Origin: Gemmatimonadota bacterium
GTDB taxonomy: Bacteria; Latescibacterota; UBA2968; UBA8231
Assembly: GCA_028875345.1 (NCBI GenBank)
Contig: JAPPEG010000236.1
Coordinates: forward strand, 1 to 63,313
Direction: 5' to 3'
DNA: 63,313 bases
Below the pieces are notes generated by a model. It was not told where the DNA came from and made no database searches. It saw only the letters and a list, made by a program, of their open reading frames with translations. This document shows, in pieces, positions 8,875-18,397 of the stretch. Position numbers and translations under genes: made by a program. Numbering within the stretch: position 1 is the first letter of the stretch; each line of letters opens with the position of its first letter.

Positions 8875-10203
8875 TTGGATGCTACTTTGCGGCGCGTCCA
8901 TGCGCGCGCCATTTTTGACGCCGGGGTCGCTGCCGCCGATCCCGGCCGTTGCGTCCACCAAACCCTCGCGGTCACAGGCGATGAGTTGCACTGTGGCTCG
9001 CTCCGCTTCCCCCTCGATACCATTTCCAGCCTGCGCCTAGTCGGTGCCGGCAAGGCCACCGCGGCCATGGCTGCGGCCGCCGAAGCAATCCTCGGCGACC
9101 GCATTGACTGCGGGGCCATCAACACTAAGTACGGCCATGCGCTGCCATTGGCGCGGGTCGAGACCTTTGAAGCCGGGCATCCAGTCCCGGACGAAGCCGG
9201 TGTGGCCGGTGCGCGCCGCCAGCTCAAATTGCTAGCAGGCTTGGATCCCGACGCTCTAGTCCTCGGCCTGTTCTCCGGCGGCGGCTCGGCCTTGCTACCC
9301 GCCCCAGCCGACGGCCTAACCCTCGCAGAAAAGCAAGAAACCACCCGCCTTCTGCTCGCCTGCGGCGCGACCATCGACGAAATCAACGCCCTGCGCAAAC
9401 ACCTCTCGGCCATCAAGGGCGGACTATTCGCCCGCGTAGCCACACCCGCCCGCGTCGTTGCTCTCATGCTCTCGGACGTCATCGGCGATCCCCTCGATAC
9501 CATCGCCTCCGGTCCCACCCACCCAGACGCCACGACCTTTGGCGATTGCCTAGCAATCGTCGATCGCTATGGCCTGCGCCACCAACTCCCCACTCCAGTC
9601 CGGCAGCACCTCGAAGCCGGTGCCCGAGGGGAGCAACCGGAAACTCCCAAACCCGGGGACCCTTGCTTTACTCGCGCCGATAGCTTGGTCATTGGCAATA
9701 GCCGCCTGGCCATCGACGCGGCCACGCACAAAGCCAGCGCGCTCGGCTACGAGGTGTGCGTCCTCACCAGCCGCTTACAAGGCGAGGCGCGCCACGCCGC
9801 CACGGCATTGGTCTCCATCGCCCAAGAAACCGCAGAGACCAACCGTCCCATCGCTCGGCCTGCCTGTCTCATCGCTGGCGGCGAAACGACTGTCACCCTG
9901 CGCGGCGACGGCAAGGGCGGGCGCAACCAAGAATTAGCCTTAGCCGCATCCCTCCAGCTCGACGGTTGGTCCGCCATCACCCTGCTCTCCGGCGGCACCG
10001 ACGGCACCGACGGCCCCACCGATGCCGCCGGCGCCCTAGCCGACGGCCAGACCTTGAGCCGCGCCCGTGCCCAAGGTCTCGACGCCCACGCCTTTCTCGA
10101 CCGCCACGACTCCTATTCCTTCTTCGCGGCATTGGACGACCTCGTCATCATGGGTCCTACGGGCACCAACGTCATGGATCTGCAAATCATCCTCATAGCC
10201 TGA
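8875..10203 (+). CDS. glycerate 2-kinase, MOFRL family (GckA-like)
   Basis: A 442-residue class-II glycerate kinase, predicted to phosphorylate D-glycerate to 2-phosphoglycerate. The N-terminal DUF4147 domain shows VGAGKATAAMA, FEAGHPVPDEAG, FSGGGSALL and LSDVIGDPLDTIASGPTHPD. The C-terminal MOFRL domain shows AGGETTVTLRGDGKGGRNQE and SGGTDGTDGPTDAAGA. The only plausible start is TTG at 8875, because an ATG four bases further on is out of frame. It follows lexA closely without an obvious functional link. A glycolate oxidase subunit gene (glcE-like) elsewhere in the window suggests glycolate/glycerate use. Confidence 0.9.
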   Translation: MDATLRRVHARAIFDAGVAAADPGRCVHQTLAVTGDELHCGSLRFPLDTISSLRLVGAGKATAAMAAAAEAILGDRIDCGAINTKYGHALPLARVETFEAGHPVPDEAGVAGARRQLKLLAGLDPDALVLGLFSGGGSALLPAPADGLTLAEKQETTRLLLACGATIDEINALRKHLSAIKGGLFARVATPARVVALMLSDVIGDPLDTIASGPTHPDATTFGDCLAIVDRYGLRHQLPTPVRQHLEAGARGEQPETPKPGDPCFTRADSLVIGNSRLAIDAATHKASALGYEVCVLTSRLQGEARHAATALVSIAQETAETNRPIARPACLIAGGETTVTLRGDGKGGRNQELALAASLQLDGWSAITLLSGGTDGTDGPTDAAGALADGQTLSRARAQGLDAHAFLDRHDSYSFFAALDDLVIMGPTGTNVMDLQIILIA

Positions 10204-10281
10204 AAATCATCCCCCCTGCGGGAGATGGTGCAGTGAGCCGATTTGACACTCCGCCACCCTTCCGCTAGCTTTTTACAACCC

Positions 10282-11208
10282 ATGCTCAAGAGTATTCTTC
10301 CGCTTGCATTAGCCCTGTTATTGACCGGGACTGTACACGCTGCCTCGCGCTACGCCGGCGAGTTTCTCGGCTTGGGCGCGGGTGCCCGCTCTGCGGCCTT
10401 GGGCAGCGCCTATGTGGCCCTCGTCGACGACGCCACCGCGGGCTATTGGAATGCGGCTGGTCTATCCGCCCTCAGCAGTCGCCAAGTTCACCTGACGCAT
10501 TCCGAACACTTTTCCGGCCTCATCCAACGCGATTTTGTCGCCATCGCCCGGCCGGGTCGCCTCTTGCACGGCATGGCCCTGAGCGTGGTGCGCATGGGCA
10601 TCGACGACATCCACTTTACCGAACTACCAGATCCCCTCCAGTCTCCCAGTACCGACAATCGTCCTCGCATCGCCTCTACCGAACAAAGCGTGGACTACGC
10701 CCTGTATCTGTCGGGCAGTCGTCGGCTCGGTGCACGCCTATCTCTCGGGCTAAGCGCCAAGGCCATTTACCGCCACGTCGCTTCCTTTAACGCCTATGGC
10801 TTCGGCCTCGACCTAGGTGTGCGCTACCAATTGAGTCCCCAGATCGCGCTGGCGGCTAACATGCGCGACATTACTACCACGCCCATCGTCTGGAATACGG
10901 ACAGCAGCGACCGCATCCAACCTTCGCTGCTCTTGGGCGTAGCGTACGCCATACCTATTGCCGGGGGCCAGACCACCGCCCTCCTATCCACCCGCTCCGG
11001 CGGCGACACGGCAACCGCCGACGTCCCGCTCAACGCTGGCCTAGAATACTGCCACCATTATATCACCCTGCGGGCCGGACTAGAGGAAGGCCGCCAGTCC
11101 TTTGGGCTAGGGCTCACCCCATACAGCAACCTCGACCTCGACCTCGCCTATTTACAGCACGATGCGCTCGAAGCAACCTACCAGTTGTCCGCCAGCTTCC
11201 GCTTCTGA
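10282..11208 (+). CDS. PorV/PorQ-like outer-membrane beta-barrel protein
   Basis: A 308-residue predicted outer-membrane barrel with a signal peptide (LPLALALLLTGTVHA). The start block GLGAGARSAALGSAYVALVDDATAGYWNAAGL is the hallmark of the PorV/FadL-like family used in type IX secretion and related transport. Alternating strands follow to the C-terminal aromatic residue (SASFRF). I used the ATG at 10282, which begins the signal peptide, rather than the upstream in-frame codon at 10243. A second family member lies at 35559-36611. Its 3' end overlaps era by 47 bp. Whether it serves T9SS or hydrophobic-substrate transport is not decidable here. Confidence 0.75.
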   Translation: MLKSILPLALALLLTGTVHAASRYAGEFLGLGAGARSAALGSAYVALVDDATAGYWNAAGLSALSSRQVHLTHSEHFSGLIQRDFVAIARPGRLLHGMALSVVRMGIDDIHFTELPDPLQSPSTDNRPRIASTEQSVDYALYLSGSRRLGARLSLGLSAKAIYRHVASFNAYGFGLDLGVRYQLSPQIALAANMRDITTTPIVWNTDSSDRIQPSLLLGVAYAIPIAGGQTTALLSTRSGGDTATADVPLNAGLEYCHHYITLRAGLEEGRQSFGLGLTPYSNLDLDLAYLQHDALEATYQLSASFRF

Positions 11209-12088
11209 GCAACCCCGCGTCGGCTACGTAGCCCTAGCCGGTCGCCCCAACGCGGGTAAATCCACCCTCTTCAACGCCTTCTTGGGCCAACGGCTCTCCA
11301 TCGTCACCGCCAAACCGCAGACGACTCGCAGCCGCATCCTCGGCATCCTCACCCGTCCACAGAGCCAGATAATTTTCTTGGACACGCCGGGCCTGCTAGA
11401 GGCCTCCTACAAGCTGCACGAGACTATGGCCCACCAGATTGACCAAGCCGCTCGCCAAGCCGACCTCGTCTTGCTGCTGTTTGACGCCTCTCGTCCCAAA
11501 GATCGCAGCGCGCTAGTAAAGCACTTCTTAGCGCACACGCGGGTACCAGTCTTGGCCGTACTCAACAAAATTGACCTAGTACAACCCACCCAGCTAGACG
11601 GCCTGCAAAAAAGCATCGCGGACGAGTTCGGCATCGCCAGCCCCATCCCGGTCTCTGCCCAGCGCGGCGACGGACTCGGCAAATTGCTGTCGAACTTAGA
11701 GGCCCAGCTACCTTGCGGCCCCAAGCTCTACCCGGACGATATGGTGGCCGAACAGCCCGAGCGGTTTTTTGCCGCCGAGCGCATCCGCGAGGTGGCTTTT
11801 GAGCACCTCGAAGACGAACTTCCTTACGCCATCAACATCCACATTGAGGAGTTCCGCCAGCGCCCCGGCCACAAAACCTATATCCGCGCCATTATCTACG
11901 TCGGGCGCGAGAGCCAAAAGGGCATCGTCATCGGCAAGAAGGGCATGCGCCTGCGATCAATCGGACGCAAAGCTCGCGCCGCCTTAGAGGAACTACTCGA
12001 CGAGCCCGTCTATGTAGAGCTGTGGGTAAAAGTCCGCCCAGACTGGCGCGACAAAGAGCGCGATTTGCGAGAATTTGGTTATCTTTGA
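11162..12088 (+). CDS. era: GTPase Era
   Basis: A 308-residue Era GTPase that binds 16S rRNA and assists 30S assembly. G1 is GRPNAGKS, G3 DTPG and G4 NKID. A C-terminal KH domain contains VIGKKGMRLRSIGRKAR and the gene ends WRDKERDLREFGYL. The ATG at 11162 overlaps the barrel gene by 47 bp, but no other start codon exists in frame before the G domain. The last 61 bp plus 7 bp beyond the stop are duplicated at 18398-18465, making the 3' end of era one boundary of an inserted island. If the insertion was site-specific, the present 3' end may be the one supplied by the element. Confidence 0.97.
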   Translation: MRSKQPTSCPPASASEQPRVGYVALAGRPNAGKSTLFNAFLGQRLSIVTAKPQTTRSRILGILTRPQSQIIFLDTPGLLEASYKLHETMAHQIDQAARQADLVLLLFDASRPKDRSALVKHFLAHTRVPVLAVLNKIDLVQPTQLDGLQKSIADEFGIASPIPVSAQRGDGLGKLLSNLEAQLPCGPKLYPDDMVAEQPERFFAAERIREVAFEHLEDELPYAINIHIEEFRQRPGHKTYIRAIIYVGRESQKGIVIGKKGMRLRSIGRKARAALEELLDEPVYVELWVKVRPDWRDKERDLREFGYL

Positions 12089-12095
12089 AGCTGAG
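12028..12095 (+). repeat. left copy of 68-bp direct repeat (era 3' end)
   Basis: Bases 12028-12095 match 18398-18465 at 65 of 68 positions; the differences are at 12038, 12085 and 12090. This copy is the functional end of era (codons KVRPDWRD...FGYL-stop) plus 7 bp. It ends exactly where the island promoter begins. Confidence 0.95.
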
Positions 12096-12168
12096 TTGAC
12101 GGCTCTATGGAGCAGGCCCATATTGTCGCTAAACCGATGGGATATGGATCAAAAAGACAATACAAGGA
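12096..12168 (+). promoter_or_regulatory. possible island promoter and RBS
   Basis: TTGACG (12096-12101), 17 bp, then CATATT (12119-12124) is a plausible promoter starting on the first base after the left repeat. AAGGA (12164-12168) precedes the ATG at 12178 by 9 bp. This would let the island express itself independently of era. Confidence 0.45.
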
Positions 12169-12177
12169 ATCTTAAAT

Positions 12178-15100
12178 ATGCCAAGAGATCGAGCTACTTC
12201 TCTTCCCGATGAGGTACATGTGGCCCCTACCCCTGATAGTAATACTGAAGAAGCGGACGAGGCGGCGACTCTTGTCTCCGAAATCAAGAAGAGTATCGCA
12301 GACTTGGATGCTGAGAGTCTCGCGGTAGGGACGCTCAGTACTCTCCACAGTGCCGTTGGTCGTCTAGCCGAAATCGCTGAAATGCGTGAAACCAAACGCC
12401 GAGATACTTTACGGCTACAGTCAAAAATCGAAGAGTGGGGGGCGTCCAAGGCCGCAAAACTCAAAATACTTGTAGATCCAGCACCACTAGGAGACATCTT
12501 AGGCTCTCTCAAGGAGTCCGCCGCCGACATCGGTCAAGAGGAAGTGGAGGCGATCCTTGCAGACTGCGATGCGGCTCTCGCTATCGAGGACCGTTTCCGT
12601 GAGAAGAAAGAGGCATATCAACAAGCCATAAAAGAGAATAATTACGAATTGGTGAGTTCCCTTGCACTTGCCATGAAATCCCTGGAAGGCGAGCGCGATA
12701 CGGCTTATGCGGCAATTGGAGAGGCTATCTCCGAACGGACTCGCACTAGGGTAGAAGGCAAGGCGGATTCGGATGCCGATGCAAAAAGCGAAGAAACGAC
12801 GAAGGACGATGATCCTGAAGCTCACAGATCGGAGCCGGAACGTAAAACCGTATCCACCGAAGAGCCTTTAGTAGAAGACCATCAAGAATCGACTGAGAGC
12901 ACGGCAGACTCTGACAGAGACACTGGCGACGATAGCTCAGACAGGTTGCCTGTAGACGAAACAAGAGAAGTCGACGAAGTGCCGACAGACGAGCTAGCAG
13001 ACCCCAACAACTTAGATGAGCCGAGCGTCCAACAGACAATTCTCGACGACAGAGAAGCATCGGTCGAACAAATCGAGGCAAAAATCGCTACAGAGATCAA
13101 GCGTGGCCGTTTCGGACTCGCCTACCATCTCGCTCTAGCGGAGCCAGAGGCGTTACCTAGTCCGAGTGTGATCGAGTTCGTTGCAAGCAACTATGTGACC
13201 GATGAGAGTGCTCCGGTGGTGAGTGATCTGCACCGCCTCGTAGCTGAACTATTGAACAAGACCGAGGAGGCTCTGAACAAAAAGTCGGTCACAGTTCAAC
13301 GTAGCTATGCGACCTTGATAGCGAGTGCTGCGCTATCTCCTGCCCTAGTAACTCCACATGGATTGGTTGCCCAGTTGCTCAAGTCAATGGAGCCACGGCT
13401 CGATACCCTACCCTCACTGCGGGAACTGGTGCAGAGCGTGAGCGACGCATCGAATAAGGGGGCCTATCTTCCTATTGAACTAATTCGCGAAGACTCATTA
13501 GAAGAATGGAAAGAAAAGGTGGAGGCCCTTCAGAAAGAGGGAAGGACATGGGTTGAGGCCGAACGTCGGTCGAAGATCAAATACAGTCGAGCAACTAAGG
13601 TATGGTACCGAATACTCGACGATTGGGAGGATAAGCGGTGTTCTTCGATCGGTCGCATATTCAAGTTGCTAGAAGAACCTATTGACAATATCAATATCGC
13701 CGTTGTCGAAAAAATCGCAGCATACTGGCGTCAACACAGGGACCGCGAGATTGACCGGATTGACCGATCAATCCGTCCTCCAAGATCTACCAACGACATT
13801 ACCGCAGGGGCCCGCTTGCGTTTGCAGGAAAAGATCAGCGAGGCCGTCTCCTTCTCTGATCGCTGGTGTAGGCTCCTTGAAGTACGGCCAACTCAGGAGA
13901 AATCATTTCACGAAGAGTGGAAGAATAAATTGTATAACACGTTACAAACGTATGGTGAAGCAGCACTTCAAGAGATCGCTGGACTAGATACACCTGTCGC
14001 CTACCGAGCCGAAAAGTTGGTCCAACGCTATATCGCCATGTTTGAAGACGACGATCTTGAGCCACCTACTTCTCATCTACGACTACAGGATCTATTGAAC
14101 GGAGATTTGTTCGCCGATCCAACCGTACGGTTTGATGACTCGGCCTATCCGTCTGAAACTCCACTTGAAATTGGTTGCTTGCTGCGTTTGGTGGGACAAA
14201 ACGAACTGGATTTCCCAAGAGCCATTATAGAACGCGCAAAGTATGGCGATTTCGGAGGCGTTGAGATGGCCCTCGACTTTGTTAAACGAGCCGGGTGCCT
14301 CAGTGAGGACACTATAGACCGTATCCGTTTCCAAGTCGACTCAGAACGCGAACAAGTGGAAAAGGAACTTGAAAAGCGTATCCGAGATACCGGAGATCGC
14401 CTCGACGCTGCCTACGCTCGTGGCACTCTGACTAAGGAAGAAGTCGACAACCTTCACCTCGATATCCCGTCCAATGACTTGTCCGAAATCAATGACTTCG
14501 AACCCTACTTCAAAAAGTACGAGCGTATTGGCGAGGAGATTGAAGAATCGCGGCAGAAACGGCGAGGCGAGGTGACGAAGCGGCTTGCACTCCTAAAAAA
14601 GAAGAAAAAAGCGAAGCCGGAGAATATAGACCGAATCGAAAAGGCAATTGAGGCGAATAGCTATCAGGTTGCCGAAGACTATATAGAACGGGTCGAGCAG
14701 GGCGAATCTTTACCCGAACATGAATTGAAATCGGATCGCGTCTTTGACTATTTCTTTCCCCAATTCGTTGAGGAATATACAACCTTTAAAAGAGATGCGG
14801 AGACTCCAGACACATTAGAGCAGATTCGTATCGCCCTTGAAAACCGTCAACACATAGGACCGGTGGATGCCACGCGCCTTTCGGCGAACTCGGCTAGCGA
14901 TGGAGCCAATTTTATCAAGACATGGTCAGAATTGCGTTCCGGTAACACAGCTAGCAGTTTGTTTAAGGCCCTTATGAGAACACTCGGTTTTACAGATGTG
15001 GAAGTATCAAGTGAAAGGCAGACAAATACTGGAGGAAAAGAGTTCTTCCTTCGGACAAAGCCTATCGCAAATCGCCATATCACGCAGCTCCCGGATTTTG

Positions 15101-17460
15101 GCTCAAGAGCAAACGGACGTTATCGACTTGTTTCTAGCAGCCTTGAATACAGCACGGTAGAAGCAATCTTGCAAACGGCCGAACAGTCGAACATACCAAC
15201 TATCGTCCTCTTTTGGGATATTTTAGATATTGAAGAACGCCTCGAACTCGCACGTAACTTCGGTTTTGGCACATACGAGCCAACCCTAGTCCTCGACGAA
15301 GCACTCATTGCCTTCCTTGCGACAAAGTCTGGCGAACGTCTCAGTGCATTTTTCGACTGTGCGTCAGCCTTTTCTTTTTCTCAACCTTTCGATCCAGAGG
15401 CGATAGAAGTTCCACCCGAAATGTTCTTCGGACGAGAGAACGAGCGCCGTGCGATTCTTAATACGTCGGGAGATATGACCCATCTTGTTTACGGAGGGAG
15501 ACGGCTTGGTAAGACTGCACTCTTCAGAGACATAGAGCGCGAATATAATGAGTCGCCAAACGAGCTAGTACTCTTTCTCAGTCTCAGGGGATCGGAAATT
15601 GGACAAAATCAACCGACCGATCAATTATGGCGTCTATTCGCCAAAGAACTTGTCAACCATAACATCGTCGATTCTCGGACACTTCGCCCTGAATCGGTTG
15701 GATTAGGTGTTAGGAAATGGCTCAATGAGAATTCAAGTCGCCGTATTTTGTTCTTGGTCGATGAAGCTGATGATTTTCTTGATGCGGAGCAAAAATCAGG
15801 CTATCAAGTATTGGAGCGAATCAAGAACCTAATGGAGGATACAAAAAGAAAATTCAAGGTTGTATTTGCCGGCCTGCATAACGTTCAGCGCGCGACGCGC
15901 GATCCCAATAATCCATTCTCCCATATGATGGGAAGACCGGTTCGGATCGGGCCGATGCTGCCAGATGCGGAGCCAGCTTTAATTGAAAGTTTGATTCGTG
16001 CTCCTCTTGAGACACTTGGATACCGTTTCGATTCAACCGATTCAGTGATTCGGATCGCTGCGGAAACAAACTATTATCCGGCACTTGCACAATTATTCTG
16101 TAAGGATCTATTGCACAACCTACGCGAGAACGATGTCGTAGGCCCTCCATATACTATCCGGAGGGAAGACATTGATCGCGTTTTCGACTCTCGGGAGACC
16201 CGTGATCGTATCCGTGATTTGTTCAGGTGGACGATCCAACTCGATCCAAGGTACGAGTTCCTGACGTATCTCATAGCCAGAGAGAGCTTCGATAATGAAA
16301 ACGTAGAATCGAATGGCGTATCGATCGCTGATATTCGCACTATATCACTCAAGGATTGGCACCAAGGTTTCGATTCGGATCAGAGCTTTTGGATATTCGA
16401 GATTCTGCTTGAGGAGATGGTTGGTCTCGGTATCTTGAGGGAAGTGGCAGACCAAAAGTTCTCCATCCGTACGCGCAATCTGCGTATGTTGCTTGGCAAC
16501 GACGACGAAATCAAACGACGATACGACGATGCTAAGGAGCGGGATCCCCTTGAGCGCCCTCATCCTTCCGAGTTTCGCAGAACGATTAATGGGAGACCAG
16601 CACCGCTGACGGCCAGCCAAGAGAACAAGCTACTTTCTAGCGAACCGAGCGTCGGACTCATCTTCGGCACATGTCTTGCCGGACTATACCAAGTGAGCCA
16701 ATCGCTTAAGCAACTGTGCAAATCGCTCAACCAGAACGATCACACGGGAGGCCCGGCCATAGAATTACACGATGCTTCGAACGCAACCTCTTTGCTATCT
16801 AAACTCAGCCAAGTCTCAAAACGCAGAAGAAAAGGGTTCTATATCGTTCTAGTGGATAGTGGGGCTTGGGATCGAGATCTAATAGGTAAAGTTCTTGAAT
16901 TCGTCTCCAGACACCGCGCTCGCAACCGAATCATTCGGCCGGTTTTTCTCGGTGGTCCGGCCGAAGCTTGGCACTGGCTAAAGGAGCCGCTACCGAGAAG
17001 CAAAGGCAATGCTGTACTTTGGGATATCTGGCTTGGGCCTTGCGACAAGAACTTCGCTCGTACATGGCTGATGAAAGAGGAATCACTTGCTCATAATGAT
17101 CTAGCAAACCGAGATCGCATGCTTGACTTGCCTTGGCCCGTAGTGGTCGAAGCGGCCGCTTTCAAAGAACCGATTTCCGAGTCAATTGAGGAGGCAACTC
17201 GCGTCGCACTTGCAGATCAGGACCTTGTCTCCGACATCCTCAGATTGCCAGAAACGGAATCTGCATTACGCATATTGTCAAACATGTTTCCCGATGAAAT
17301 GACCCCTGACGATCTTTCTGAGCTATCAGAGGAACGGGAGGTGTCTCCTGAGGACGCATTCCGTATTCTGGACTGGGCCAGTCGCCTCGGTATTGTGCAC
17401 GACAGGGAAGACTATCGGCTTGACTCGGCCTACGCGACAGGCTTGAAGGAAATCTTCTAG
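12178..17460 (+). CDS. giant GRE/Walker ATPase (STAND/AAA-like), candidate defence sensor
   Basis: A 1760-residue soluble protein with no signal or membrane segment. Residues about 1-190 are helical and 190-290 a highly acidic linker. About 290-900 is helical and coiled-coil-rich, with a lysine run near 805-812. About 900-1080 looks like a compact alpha/beta module (FKALMRTLGFTDVEV; IPTIVLFWDILD; PTLVLDEALIAFLA). The ATPase begins at FFGRE (G1085-R1086-E1087), with Walker A GGRRLGKT (1106-1113), Walker B ILFLVDEAD (D1195, E1196) and a sensor-like FAGLHNVQR. Winged-helix-like segments and another alpha/beta module (VGLIFGTCLAG; FYIVLVD) follow. This layout suits STAND-type conflict ATPases that sense invaders. 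The exact family and ligand are unknown to me. The HEPN-like gene starts 2 bp after its stop, so they surely work together. Confidence 0.7.
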   Translation: MPRDRATSLPDEVHVAPTPDSNTEEADEAATLVSEIKKSIADLDAESLAVGTLSTLHSAVGRLAEIAEMRETKRRDTLRLQSKIEEWGASKAAKLKILVDPAPLGDILGSLKESAADIGQEEVEAILADCDAALAIEDRFREKKEAYQQAIKENNYELVSSLALAMKSLEGERDTAYAAIGEAISERTRTRVEGKADSDADAKSEETTKDDDPEAHRSEPERKTVSTEEPLVEDHQESTESTADSDRDTGDDSSDRLPVDETREVDEVPTDELADPNNLDEPSVQQTILDDREASVEQIEAKIATEIKRGRFGLAYHLALAEPEALPSPSVIEFVASNYVTDESAPVVSDLHRLVAELLNKTEEALNKKSVTVQRSYATLIASAALSPALVTPHGLVAQLLKSMEPRLDTLPSLRELVQSVSDASNKGAYLPIELIREDSLEEWKEKVEALQKEGRTWVEAERRSKIKYSRATKVWYRILDDWEDKRCSSIGRIFKLLEEPIDNINIAVVEKIAAYWRQHRDREIDRIDRSIRPPRSTNDITAGARLRLQEKISEAVSFSDRWCRLLEVRPTQEKSFHEEWKNKLYNTLQTYGEAALQEIAGLDTPVAYRAEKLVQRYIAMFEDDDLEPPTSHLRLQDLLNGDLFADPTVRFDDSAYPSETPLEIGCLLRLVGQNELDFPRAIIERAKYGDFGGVEMALDFVKRAGCLSEDTIDRIRFQVDSEREQVEKELEKRIRDTGDRLDAAYARGTLTKEEVDNLHLDIPSNDLSEINDFEPYFKKYERIGEEIEESRQKRRGEVTKRLALLKKKKKAKPENIDRIEKAIEANSYQVAEDYIERVEQGESLPEHELKSDRVFDYFFPQFVEEYTTFKRDAETPDTLEQIRIALENRQHIGPVDATRLSANSASDGANFIKTWSELRSGNTASSLFKALMRTLGFTDVEVSSERQTNTGGKEFFLRTKPIANRHITQLPDFGSRANGRYRLVSSSLEYSTVEAILQTAEQSNIPTIVLFWDILDIEERLELARNFGFGTYEPTLVLDEALIAFLATKSGERLSAFFDCASAFSFSQPFDPEAIEVPPEMFFGRENERRAILNTSGDMTHLVYGGRRLGKTALFRDIEREYNESPNELVLFLSLRGSEIGQNQPTDQLWRLFAKELVNHNIVDSRTLRPESVGLGVRKWLNENSSRRILFLVDEADDFLDAEQKSGYQVLERIKNLMEDTKRKFKVVFAGLHNVQRATRDPNNPFSHMMGRPVRIGPMLPDAEPALIESLIRAPLETLGYRFDSTDSVIRIAAETNYYPALAQLFCKDLLHNLRENDVVGPPYTIRREDIDRVFDSRETRDRIRDLFRWTIQLDPRYEFLTYLIARESFDNENVESNGVSIADIRTISLKDWHQGFDSDQSFWIFEILLEEMVGLGILREVADQKFSIRTRNLRMLLGNDDEIKRRYDDAKERDPLERPHPSEFRRTINGRPAPLTASQENKLLSSEPSVGLIFGTCLAGLYQVSQSLKQLCKSLNQNDHTGGPAIELHDASNATSLLSKLSQVSKRRRKGFYIVLVDSGAWDRDLIGKVLEFVSRHRARNRIIRPVFLGGPAEAWHWLKEPLPRSKGNAVLWDIWLGPCDKNFARTWLMKEESLAHNDLANRDRMLDLPWPVVVEAAAFKEPISESIEEATRVALADQDLVSDILRLPETESALRILSNMFPDEMTPDDLSELSEEREVSPEDAFRILDWASRLGIVHDREDYRLDSAYATGLKEIF

Positions 17461-17462
17461 GT

Positions 17463-18392
17463 GTGAATTTTCTGCACTCTTGGGCTCGTCTGCCAGGCCC
17501 AATGGACTTCCTATATGCCATTACTGAGGATCTGGCGAACAGAAATACTGTAATCGCAGGTCTTCCTGACGGGATATCGTCCGGGATTGCCGTAGCAATC
17601 GCTGAGGAGGTCAAGCGCAAGGGTTTAGGGCAATGGTCCGCCGTAAGGTCGGTTGAAACAGGTCAACGAACTCCAGCGCAATCAGTCACTCAGCGGTCCC
17701 AAAGCGGCAATGCCAAAGGCCTCGTACTGTGGGTTGACGCGACAGGAGAAGATACCGTAGCGAAAGCGTGGGGTGAGTACGTTTTGCGATTCGCTGGGTC
17801 CCCTGAATTACCTCGGATCTGCATCGCGATGCCTACGGCTTGTGCCAACTCATGCCGGGAAGACAGAGGGCTGCGTCGGCGTTTCTGGAAAGATTTCGTG
17901 ACCTCTACCGATAGCCGCGTACTTGCAGAGCGCCATGTCCGACGTCTTGAGCATAGCGATGCACATGCCACTCTCAAATGCACTCTCATCGCCGAACTTG
18001 CCGGCCCAGATTTAGCTCTCGCAACGAAACTCACCGAGACACCTCTCGAACGTATTCTTGACCCGGAAAATTACCCGCTTGAAAGCATCTGGGCAGTGCA
18101 GCTATCAATTCTTTTTCCGCTTATTGAACGCGAGCGTCGCCGCCTGCTGGAGATTTACAGAGACTTTTGGCATTTACCACATGTCCGTGAGAACGGACGA
18201 GAAATTCGGCACTTAGAAAAATTGGAAATCGGGGATATGGACACCCAAGCGCAACAAAGCGAGGTATTTAGAAACGAGCGGGAACGCCTTGGCTGGCTCC
18301 GGCGGGTACGAAACTCTCTGGCACATATAAAAATCGTGCCATGGTCGACTCTGACCTCGCCTGTCGCCCGCCAGATCGTAGATTTCACGTAG
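17463..18392 (+). CDS. HEPN-like C-terminal domain protein, putative effector partner
   Basis: A 309-residue protein whose GTG start lies 2 bp after the ATPase stop; an in-frame ATG at 17502 (14th codon) is an alternative. The last 100 residues are helical and end in RRVRNSLAHIKIVPW. R283-N-S-L-A-H288 fits the Rx4-6H active motif of HEPN ribonucleases. The N-terminal part (TVIAGLPDGISSGIAVAIAEEV, then GLVLWVDATGED and PRICIAMP) resembles a Rossmann/P-loop layout without a canonical Walker A. Pairing of HEPN RNases with ATPase sensors is well known in bacterial conflict systems. RNA cleavage upon ATPase activation is inference. Not recognised as any named family. Confidence 0.6.
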   Translation: MNFLHSWARLPGPMDFLYAITEDLANRNTVIAGLPDGISSGIAVAIAEEVKRKGLGQWSAVRSVETGQRTPAQSVTQRSQSGNAKGLVLWVDATGEDTVAKAWGEYVLRFAGSPELPRICIAMPTACANSCREDRGLRRRFWKDFVTSTDSRVLAERHVRRLEHSDAHATLKCTLIAELAGPDLALATKLTETPLERILDPENYPLESIWAVQLSILFPLIERERRRLLEIYRDFWHLPHVRENGREIRHLEKLEIGDMDTQAQQSEVFRNERERLGWLRRVRNSLAHIKIVPWSTLTSPVARQIVDFT

Positions 18393-18397
18393 AGATC

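Noticed and set aside
12746-13100. Minus-strand open frames within the giant ATPase gene
   Set aside because: They mirror the acidic linker of the real gene and lack an RBS and any domain motif.
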